The notes under the pieces: model-generated | What the model saw: only the letters and a program-made list of their open reading frames with translations | Told to the model about the DNA's origin: nothing | Database searches by the model: none | Part shown: positions 14,422 to 24,160 of the stretch, in pieces | Layout of the letters: each line of letters begins with the position of its first letter | Numbering within the stretch: position 1 is the stretch's first letter | From: Oxyruncus cristatus | Taxonomy: Eukaryota > Chordata > Aves > Passeriformes > Cotingidae | NCBI GenBank assembly: GCA_013399855.1 | Contig: VXAY01007013.1 | Location: 124,001 to 188,000 of the forward strand | Direction: 5' to 3' | DNA: 64,000 nt | Translations under genes and position numbers: made by a program

Positions 14422-14682
14422 TTATATACGTTGATAAGTGTCAAAAGCCCTGCTGAAGTCAAGATAAACAAAATCCACTGCTTCCCCTTGCTCACTGAGC
14501 CCAAGGACTTGTACGTGTCCAGGTTGTTTAAATGTTCCTTCAGCAGGTCCTCCTCCATCCAGAGTAAGTCTGCCTTGCTCTAGAACTTCCCCTTGGATCT
14601 CAAGGGCCAGGGATTCCTGAGGGCAAAATTTACCAGAAATGATGGAGGTGAAGAAGGCACTGAGCACTTCACTGTTTTTCAT
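14422..14682 (-). pseudogene. CR1 reverse-transcriptase palm remnant (motif A)
   Basis: An 86-codon open piece whose last 20 codons carry the CR1 palm motif A, YLDFSRAFDT at residues 73-82, including the first catalytic aspartate (D75). It is followed after only four residues by a stop. The preceding residues 1-25 (LSAFFTSIISGK and so on) resemble the CR1 segment before the palm. Residues about 30-65 do not resemble the family and suggest an extra deletion or rearrangement. The catalytic FADD motif is absent, so the domain cannot be active. Confidence 0.85.
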
Positions 14683-14975
14683 GTCTCCTGGAAACAGGTC
14701 CCCTGTCCATTTTTACAACAGATCTGTATTTTCCATGGTCTTTCTTTTCATGCTGAATTACCTGCAGACACCCATTTTTGTTGCCAGTCACATCCCTCAT
14801 CAGCTCCAACTCCTTTGAGTTTTGACTTTACTAACCCTGTCTCTGCACACCTGGACAACGTCTCTGTATTCATCCCATGTCGCCTGCCTCTGCTTCCATG
14901 CCTCACACACTTTTTATGTTTGAGTTTAGCCAGGATCTCCTTGTTCCCCTATCCAGGATTCCTGCCACCTTTACA

Positions 14976-15159
14976 AGGCATGGAGTGGGCCAAAGGAACA
15001 GTGTGCCTCGCTGACATCACGATTTCAGAGCAGCAGCAGGTTGTCATTTTCCGCCTGAAGCACTGAAGGCTGTCACAGCCATTTATTCCGGGCACTGCAG
15101 GCCACATAACTATTATTTTCCCCTATAGGAAACCACCCCCTGGGGATTGTGAAGCCCAG
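14976..15159. other. Transition between CR1 copy and GC-rich patch
   Basis: Similarity to CR1 fades at about 14975. The following 180 bases show no recognisable repeat or gene, although an open frame on the minus strand (15073-15579, 168 codons, the longest in the window) begins to overlap here. That frame has no recognisable domain. Confidence 0.5.
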
Positions 15160-15430
15160 CACTGGGCACGCCTGCAGCGGGGACCTCTCCTCTGAGGACA
15201 CACGGCCGCAGCTCCCAGCTTTCTGATGGATGGATGGACGTCTCCATCCCTGCCGTGCTGGCCGCAGGCTGCGCTGCAGGGACGGGCTGTGCCGGCGAGG
15301 GGTCTCCACCTCGCCTGCCTGTGTGGGAGGGAGAGGGAGCCAGGGCACGGTCTCGGGTCGCTGCCTGCTGATCAGCTGCAGCACGGAGATGAGCTGAGTG
15401 ACAGGGTGAGCAAAAGCGTTCAGTGAAGCA
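15160..15430. other. GC- and CpG-rich patch (small CpG-island-like segment)
   Basis: This is the only segment in the window that is clearly GC-rich and dense in CpG: about 17 CpG dinucleotides by hand count in roughly 270 bases, against very few elsewhere. It includes CACGGCCGCAG, GCCGGCGAGG and CTCGGGTCGC. A short GGAT repeat lies at about 15223-15237. The high GC lowers stop frequency and explains the 168-codon minus-strand frame (15073-15579) and a 66-codon plus-strand frame here; neither has a recognisable domain. It could be a weakly methylated promoter-type element, an orphan CpG island, or a piece of an unrecognised GC-rich repeat. Confidence 0.6.
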
Positions 15431-18400
15431 AAGAAACGTGATAAAAGGTGCTGTAGGGGCGGCTCAAATAATTCTGTAAAGGGAACCGGTTTGTCATCGG
15501 GGTTCTGAAACCTTAGAAACCCCACATTCAAGGAATGCAGAATTGTCATCATTTCTTGGTCATAACACAGCGATCCCAAGGTCTACTGCACTAAAACTTA
15601 GGCTAAAATAGGCAAATTGAGTTTCTGTAATTTTCATCTGGATTATCAGAATTAAACTCCATGATAAACCACCACACCTGCCCTCTTTCAAATAAGAACT
15701 TTCTCAGGGTCTGCCTCATTCCTTCCAGTTGTGAAGATCTTACTAATTGTCTATATTTCTTAGTTATTTCCTTATAGAAATAATTTTTTTCCTAATATTT
15801 TTGTATCAAATACGACCATGCTTAGAAATAGCTCACTCTTCTCTTACAAGGCATCAGCTAAAGTGCTTCTCCTAAGATTAAAGGAAAATCCATGTTAGGC
15901 ATGATTTGATTTGAGCATTAGCAAGACAGATCTGCCAAGATGTTAGCACAATTATCCAATATAGTACACACTATTCTAATTTACTATTCTGTTCTATTTA
16001 ATTATTTATTTCCAATATAGGGAGCATTTCATTAACTAATACTTCATTTCCAGTAACCAGAAGATGCTGTCCAAGAAGCTGGCTAAGAAAAAAGGAGAGG
16101 TAACTTCAAGATTCATTATCTTCCCAAACAACAGACTCTTGGTAGCAGAAGCTACAGGACAGGGAGGAAGAGCTTGTGTTCCTGTCAGGAATACATTTCA
16201 ACCCTATTTTGGAAATAATTATAATTGTACCAATTCCTCCACATCCCATGTTTTGTTTCCAGACATTGCATCTTATTATCGTGTGCTGCTTCAAACAAGA
16301 GAAGAAAACCAAAAAGGAGCCTGACTTCTAAAATTTTTCTGGTTTGTGCCACTTTATGTCCAGCACTAATAAAGTAACTTAGATGTGGCAAAGAAATGAG
16401 AAGTATCTGAGTTTTCTGTGATAGATTGACAACAATTTTTGTCACCTCAGAACCCTGGAAGATCCATTTTTTGTAGATGTTTAACACCCTTTTTTTTTTC
16501 TCATCATAAGGAAAAAGAAAAAAAAATACTCATGCAAAACTTTGCCATGCACTGAAAAGGGCAGATATCCTTCTCTAAACGTAGAAAGACAGTTTTCTAC
16601 TACTAACCAGATTAAGTCTGATGTCCTCTCAGTAGTCTAATGTTCAATATTTCCCTACATGCACTCCAACTGCTGAGTTGGGTTGTCAGGTTTTTTTTTC
16701 AGGATATATTGGAAAACATATATCCCTCTAATGTTTCCTTTCCTGTGTTTGTTACCAGCAATAATTACATCAACTTCTCCACACCCTTTGGGGGAGGAAG
16801 CTATCTTTGCCACATCGTTGTTTTCTGGTTTTCATCTCCAGATGTCTAAGAACCTCAGTTATAAGAGTTGCGCAGAGGTGTTTGTTACACAGTTTATCCC
16901 CTGACTGGGACAGACACAGTAGTGGTGTGACACTTTAAAGAATCAGTCCTTTCCTATGGTAGTTTGTGGTTTTATGGGTAAGACAGTGAGTCAAAAGCAG
17001 TGTTGTAATGAAAGGCATTAGTAGGAATAGGACTCTAGGTTACGGAGAAGGAAAAAGTTAAATTTCCCTCGCATTTTCTATTTTCTTACTAGTTTTACTT
17101 ATTATTCTTGCCTCATCCTCCACTCAGAGGAGGCAGCTCCATCATGGGGATATTTCCCTCCTCCCAGTCATCCCTCCAGGACAGGCAACAGCAACTCATT
17201 TTTTTTCTATTTTATTCTTGAAATGCTCTTTTCTACATTTCTTCTGTTTCTTCTGATGACATTATATCTGTGCCAAAGTTTTTGACTCCATAAGGTTTTT
17301 GCCTTCTCTGTTGTTACTTGCAATTAGCTTAACAACTTATCACTCATCCACAGAGGCTTTAAATAATTTATATTTCAGGTTTTACTTTACAGGATTTCCT
17401 CCCAATCTTTTTTGCAAATTATTCTTTCTTTTTCATCCTCAAGAGTTCTTTGCTCATAAACACTGCCAATCTATTTTACTTAATACATTTCTGATTGTGT
17501 TAAATTGGAACATTTACATGTTAATACACCTGTATTTGTATCCGAAACCCATCCCTAATGATCGTGGCACTTACCATATCCATTTTACTTAATAAAATTC
17601 AGTCTGAAGTTTTTTCCTTGCTGAGTTGCCCGTAACACATACTGATATAAAAACGAGTTCTACATGAAACTCTAGTCCTCCTTATTAATGACTGAATAAA
17701 TTATACAAATTAAAATTCCCTAGACATCACGGCAGTCACTAATCTAATGCTCTCAGCTATCTCTGAGTGTGCTTCCCTACCCTGAACCACAGGTGGTAAA
17801 CACTTTTTCCTCCCCCCTCAATACTTCAATTTAAACTGAGTTCATATTTCCACATTCCCCTTCATTTTAAATAACCCTCATCACAAGCTGAAAAGAGTTA
17901 TTAGCTCACAGTGCCACCTTTCCCAATTTTTACTTACCAAATATTCTGATGCAGAGTGTCCTCCAGATTCCTAATCTGATTGCAGACAGCACACAGCACA
18001 CAGATAAGAATTGACCCGGTGTTACCCTAAGTTTTGTAAATATTATTAATAAAACAAAAAGACATACTTACAACCGCTGTCAATAGAAAAACTACTAAGA
18101 ATTTTATGTGCCCATATATTGGTATTTGTAGAGAGTAGGAACCTCAGCAATCAACCTGCAGCAAATAGCGGTAAGGACTTCAGAAAATGGTGTTTAACTT
18201 GCTCACCCAGCAACTCTGCAAAGCTGTTGAAACAGCATTCTTAGTGTGGGGTTTCAATATCTACCTTTTGTTTTCTGTGAAAAGCCATATATCTGTCTCA
18301 CAGCACTCAGTTGGAGATAGAATTTTAAACAGATAAACATTTAAATGAGAAATTTAATGAAAAAAGTATTTTTTCTCTGACTTCTGCATAAAGGAAATAG

Positions 18401-19695
18401 TACTCCTCCAATATCCTTCTATGAATTTAAGTCGACATTTTAAAGTTGTTGTTTTAAAACATATCAACCACCCTCGTGTTTCTCCTAACACCTGGAACCA
18501 GCAGGGCAAAGGTTTTAGGCTTCAGAAGGTGAGCTTCTTCTAAAACTCTGTTTAAACCCCCAATTTCTGTAGCAGATTCATTGCTATATACCTCATAAAA
18601 GGAACATAAAATGGAATAAAAACTCCTGTAAGCTGCAGCCCTGCGGCCATGTTGGAGGCTGATTCCTTTTATATTTGCACACTGCCATGAAAATTGCTTG
18701 TGCTGCTTCCCCCCTCTCTGCTATTGTCCCACTGCTTATCCCCATATCCTTGGGAGGGTGGACTGGAGCAACACGCTGCTGATTGAATGTTCATACACAG
18801 CTATGGACAGACAGACAAGTTATGCAGACTTTTCTTTGGTTAGAAGCACCAAGTTGAGTATCTGCCCTGCAACAGTTGTCAGTTGTCATGAAACTTGTAG
18901 AATTGAAGTAATCTCGGTAAAACTCTACATTTCCATTTAGTTAAAATTGACCCAAATGTTAATGGAAAACAGAAAGAGGGCAGAGGCACGGGACAGCAGG
19001 AAAACACAAGCTTCCTTTCTTAGAAGGCTGGGCTAAAAAGTAAGAAAGTGGCTTATCACTGTTCAATCTACACTTCATTGTGTGCCTCAGAGGGTGCACC
19101 CCACCCCTGAAGTCAATTTTTCACATTTCTTCTCTAAATTTAGTAGTGTCAAAGAAAATCATGGGTGTGTTCTGATCACTTGGCTGCTAGTGAGAATATT
19201 TCCTTACTACTTCCCTCATATGCCAAAGGCCAGAAATGTCTATTTCCTAGTGCTAAAGACTTAATTATATGATCAGTCCTCATGCACCTGCCCAATACTA
19301 ATGGACCTTAAAGGGTGGATAATGAAAAATAAGTATCAAACCCAGGCATTTCTTCTCATTCATGAAAAATGGTATTTCCTTTCCCTAGGAAATATCAGAA
19401 CAATATTCTGGACAGCAAAGTTCAAAAAGAAGTTATATTTCTGCATGTCTGAGGATGACTTGAAACTTCAGGATGCACAAATGAGAAATAACTATCTGGA
19501 GAACATCACTTCTCAGACTTATGCCTGCACATAATGCCTGTAAGAAAGGCATTTGAAAGGCTGTAAAATAGAGAAGTTTGCCTGACTGGTATGAAAACAT
19601 GACTATTCCTCTCAGCCTACCCTCTCTTATATTATTCAAGGGAGAAACGCACAGAGTAAAGGTACCTTGCATTTCTTCTAGAACAATTACAAACC

Positions 19696-19719
19696 TTCTT
19701 TCTTTCTTTCTTTCTTTTT
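19696..19719. repeat. (CTTT)n microsatellite
   Basis: About five tandem CTTT units followed by more T/C-rich sequence. It forms a pyrimidine-only stretch on the + strand. Confidence 0.9.
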
Positions 19720-21750
19720 CCTCTTTTTTTCCTGTGGTGGATTATATACTTGACAAAAGCCTCTCAACTATCATTTCTTCCTTTACCTCATGCTACTTCA
19801 CCACTTCTTTCAAGGCTTTATTTGGGACACTTGCCTTTTGCTTTAAGTATGGTAAAGTCCAGAAATATGAACAGAATAATGGACTGGGACAAGAATACAA
19901 AAACACTTTCTGTACCCTGTGTTCATCATCAGTCCCTGGCTGCCATTCATTTTTTTCCATGTCCTTGCCCTATCTTTAGCATCTTCTCAGATTTTTTTTT
20001 CTTCTGGCTCTTCTCCTTTATCTGCAGACTTAAAATACATCAGTGTTTTAAAATGATAAATCAAATTCCTCTTTATTCTCTTTTCCCTTCTAAAATTCAT
20101 CTGACTGATGTGCACTCATAAATTTCTAATAATTTCCCAACTTCATTTTCTTTATTCTGATCCATTTGAAAGCCAGGGATGTTATTTTGAAGTGCTTTCT
20201 GCAGATAGAACACTTAGAAACTTTTTTTTTTTTTCCTCGTGCCATTTTATCGTGACCATAGGCCTTCAAGTACTTAGAACTTTAAGAGAAAACTGTTCCA
20301 AACCTCATGGCAAAACAGAGTGAGCGGCACAACTGTTCCTCCCATCCATCTTCAATGTGCTAAAAGGGAGATAAGAAAAAAAGGGAAACAACCACAACAC
20401 CCACAACAGAAAAGCACAGCTTGAAGAAACGGGCCAAAAAAGTCCCATTCCTTTCAAGTGATGTGTTAGAAGCATCCCTCCTGCGAACAACTGTCTAACA
20501 TGCACATGGTCCTTGGTTGACAGCTCATTTTCCTCCTAGAACACGATTGATTTGGATTAATATATTCATTGTTTATCTTGTGTCTATGCTCAGAACAAAT
20601 GTACACCCACATATTTATGTGTTGTCGTTTCATTCTATGAAAAGCATATTGTTTGAACTCACTCGAATTACCAGTATTAATAAATCATATCGCGAAATAC
20701 ATTCGATACATCACTTCTGTCAGCAAGCCACGGGAGGAAAGGGGAAAAAATTTTGCTCCATGCGTATGTTTTAGGGACATTCTGTTCTTGCTTCTCATTG
20801 TCTCACTTTTCCTGACTCCAGACAGAAACTCGGCAAATGAGGACTGACTTGTTTAGCACCCTCCAAATGTGCTGAAATGAGTTTAGTCACAGCCCACACA
20901 GAACGCTATTTCTATTTACTGCAGTCCAAATCTGCTGTACGAGTGAGGACCGTGGATCAAAGATCAGCCAGCAGGCAACAGATATTTTATTTCCAAACCT
21001 TGCCTGTGGAAAAAGACAAAAAAACTTTCTAATTTAGTAGGCTTTACATGAAGTACACGCAAGCATCATACAAGTAGATTTTACGTAAAATACACATGAG
21101 GAACATAAAATGGGTTCAATCAAACAGCGGGATATAGTAATCATAAAAGTAGGACAACAAATTTTGTCATCAAGGTGATTGTCCAGCCCCTATAAGGCTT
21201 ATTTTGTAGAATATTGTTTAAATTCAAGTCAACATTAACTGTTTGCGTTTCATATTTAAGATACTATTAGCTATCTAAAATGCTTTTAAGACGTGCCTAT
21301 GGCATATCTGATGATATAATAAAGTTCATTTAGTTCCTATAAATATTCTTAGAGGGTTGTTTTCTGCAGATCTTTCTTTTTCCACACCAGGTCACACAGT
21401 GATATATGATGCCATTAGTCGGCTATCTTAGCCCAGTTCCTCCAGCAGATGTACATATTTTTAATTATTCTTTCTTTGTCAGAATGAGTGACATTTTACT
21501 GGTTGCTGTAGTGAAAGTGGCAGGCAGTTGATAAAGTGCTCTGTGGACTTGTCCTTCCACTCATCAATTTCCTGCAGGTGTACAGGTTTGCTTTTAAACA
21601 CTATAATTCTATGTCAGATGAGATGCATACAAGCTTAGGGGGTATATTCAAGAAGCCATAAATTCTGTGTGTGGTCCTTGTTGGGGTGCCTTTGCTCCTT
21701 CCAGCTCAACATACTGCTTTATTTTTTTCACATTCATCTAGAAGCTCATA

Positions 21751-21803
21751 ATTTTTTTAAAAAAACCCAAACAAACAAAACCCCCAAACCCACCAAAACC
21801 CAG
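21751..21803. repeat. A/C-rich low-complexity tract
   Basis: After a short T-run the + strand switches to A-runs separated by CCC and CAAA blocks (AAACCCAAACAAAC, then CCCCCAAACCC). It has the same composition as the tracts near 1.1, 4.0, 24.1, 44.4 and 58.8 kb. Confidence 0.85.
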
Positions 21804-21998
21804 ATTCAGCAGCACAGCTTATTTTCTTTTTTTTTTCCTCTGCAATGAAATTTGTATTCTCTCCAATCCAATATATGCACAAGCCGTACTTGGGGTGGCA
21901 ACTTTTGTGCCCCTTTTACTTTCTGTCTCTTTATCCTAATTGGGTCAAAATAAATGTAATACCCAGTGAATGCCAGAGAGGAAAGTATTCTTGAGATT

Positions 21999-22044
21999 AA
22001 AAAAAAAAAAAANNNNNNNNNNNNNNNNNNNAAAAAAAAAAAAA
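21999..22044. repeat. Poly-A tract containing an assembly gap
   Basis: Fourteen A, then 19 N (22013-22031), then thirteen A. The N run means the true length and content of this homopolymer were not resolved. A frame crossing it is meaningless. If a retroposed sequence ended here its body should lie immediately upstream on the + strand, but I recognise none in the preceding 500 bases. Confidence 0.97.
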
Positions 22045-24062
22045 GGTGTCAGAAAGGGGAATGAAGAAAGTAGAGACCAAAATGGAGTTTTCCTGATCTT
22101 AGGGGACTTGCCCAATTTGAGGACAGACAGTTTAGAAATAACCTTAGAATTCTTCTAAAAGAAAATACAAGTTCAATATCAAGTATTAGTTAAGATCTTT
22201 TTGTAATAGCTCTGCATGTAAACTTATTCTTCTATGCACCTGACATTATAAGGACATGATTTGCTGAAAGGTGCCAAGGACTATAGTTTTGGAACAACAA
22301 GAAATTCACATGTCCATTTAAACTTCAGCTCCCTATCTTGACAGATGACTTCATACATTTGCTCTTCAGGTCAAATTCTCTCTCAAACACATGACTGGCT
22401 TGCAACTAATTTCATTATTGGTTTGGATCTGTTTCTGTGCTGCCCAATAGACAGTGAAACAAGCTGTCACAGAAGTGGTACAGCTGTGTTAATGCAGAGC
22501 TCTGCTAAGGTGAATGCCTTTAAGCCAAGTAGTTATTTCATTAAGACTATCATAAAGACAACAGAAATGAAAAATCCATTACTGATGCATGTGGTTTATT
22601 ATACCTGTTAATCACCTCTGCATCAAAACTCTGTGATTTCTTATGTTAATCCACACAGTGAGAGTTTGCACAATGGCTCTGTTTTTTCTCCATTCTATCT
22701 ATTACACAGCAGTTAGTACCCAGATATTATTCCACTGGAAGAGATTACCAATATAATCAAAGTAATCTCTCAACCTGCTTTTCCATAAATTAAACGAGTT
22801 GTCTTTTATAATATCTCTTAAAATACACAGCATTTTTTTGCTCAGGGCTTAGCTTGATTTTCTCTCCTTTCTCTCTCTCTTTTCTAGCTTTTTATTATCT
22901 AGCACTTGTTGGATCAAACCTCTGGTATATAATCGAACTAATATTTTTCAGAGGTAAAACTCAGTTCTTTCCAAGGTTTGTGGTTCCTTGTGTAGCTGAT
23001 GCCTCCTTAGCCACTTCTTGCCATGGCTTAGCTTGGGGAGCTCCACTGCAAATCCTACCCTTTCTGAATAGCTGGCCAATAAGAAGCAGTTCTGAAATTA
23101 GGAGTGTATACTTCAAATCAGTGCTCTAGCATTATTGAATACCTCTCAAACAGTTTTTTAGGCAGTATTTTTGTTTGATCTAATCCACTGGTTTATTTTA
23201 TGTAAACCTCCTGTATCAGTAAAAACCATTAATACGTGTAAGAGACATTTGAAGTGGGAAGAAAAAATTAAAAAAGAGAATGGACTAGAGTCTCGGTACA
23301 GACTGAGTGACTTATAGGTCCACATACTTTTCAGTAATGACACTGCTAAAATGTATTGAGATAAAACCGAATTACATCAGGTAAAACATTAATGAAATTT
23401 TAGTGTAGGAGCCGAATTTTACACTATCCCAAATTCAGGAAATGTGTCTTCCAGGAGCGAAATAAAGTGCCTAAATTAGGAGGGCCCTTGTTCTGTTCAT
23501 GGAGAAACAGACTGCTCAGAAATTCAGCCCACCTAAAATCTCAGTTTGTGCCCAGCCCACCCTATGGTTAAAGTTACGTCACTGAAAGCACTTCCTCTGC
23601 TGAAAAATTCTTGGTCCCCATTTACAAAGGTAGAGAGAGATCCATGCCTATCCCATAATTTACCACGTCTCTCTTGGGTAAAAAGCTCATGTCCACACTG
23701 AATGAGGTTATTATTACTTCTAGGGTTTAGTTAAAAAGCTTTGGGTGCAGCATGAGGTTATAAAGGAGTTGGTAAGAATGCAAAGACCACAGGAGTCGCT
23801 TTGGAGGTGTGCAGAGAGCTGAAGGAGTCCAACCTGCTGCAGTTACATCCATATGGTAGACGGGTGGTTCTAGGACCATTTCCCAGAGCTGCATCATGGT
23901 TTCCTCTCAAAAGAAATTAGATGATTTGCTGTGAAAGACAGCCTTACATTGTGCCTGATAAGGAGACGAGGAGACAGGACTGGATCAGGGTCAAAGTTAC
24001 CTGATGGTGTAGATTTATAGGGTTTAATCTTATAGGCAATCTGTGGAACATCTACTGTGCTT

Positions 24063-24160
24063 TAAAAATACAAACACAGCCCCCTCCCAAAAAAAGCAAC
24101 AACCAGAAAAACCTGAACAACAACAAACCAATCCAAACCAAAAAATAAACCAACAAAAAA
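24063..24160. repeat. A/C-rich low-complexity tract
   Basis: Nearly 100 bases dominated by A with interspersed C, including CAACAACAAACC and CCAAAAAATAAACC. The 127-codon plus-strand frame that crosses it (24043-24426) is Gln/Lys/Asn/Pro-rich only because of this composition. Confidence 0.85.

Larger units (their letters stand above)
14119..14975 (-). mobile_element. CR1 LINE copy, internally deleted, - strand
   Basis: Read on the minus strand from 14975 down to 14119, this is a CR1 element missing both its 5' part and its central reverse-transcriptase region. The upstream part (about 14975-14700) matches by eye the usual CR1 stretch between endonuclease and reverse transcriptase. The middle holds the palm motif A (YLDFSRAFDT, 14437-14466). 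The lower part encodes the C-terminal thumb (LINVYKSL; then PTDRSRGNGH and LPPEVMESPSLEI) and the start of the 3' tail, with weak remnants of the terminal octamer near 14119-14135. Frames are broken by indels and stops. A second discontinuity probably lies between about 14500 and 14600, where the peptide no longer resembles CR1. It is a dead copy. Confidence 0.9.
15431..22012. other. AT-rich non-coding stretch with simple repeats
   Basis: No gene or interspersed repeat recognised. Open frames are short and unrelated to known families; the largest (19578-19979 and 19750-20121, +) run through pyrimidine-rich sequence and overlap one another, as expected by chance. Simple-sequence landmarks are a CTTT microsatellite near 19.7 kb, a T-run at about 20222-20234, and an A/C-rich tract at 21751-21803. 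Confidence 0.65.

Noticed and set aside
14593..15066. 157-codon plus-strand open frame
   Set aside because: Most of it is the antisense of a CR1 copy, so it is a shadow of the old reverse-transcriptase region rather than a gene.
15073..15579. Longest open frame in the window (168 codons, minus strand)
   Set aside because: It lies over the GC-rich patch, where stops are rare. The peptide shows no recognisable domain, and other frames are open there too. Kept only as part of the CpG-rich patch.
19578..20121. Two overlapping Phe/Leu/Ser-rich plus-strand frames
   Set aside because: They cross a CTTT microsatellite and pyrimidine-rich DNA, and composition explains them.
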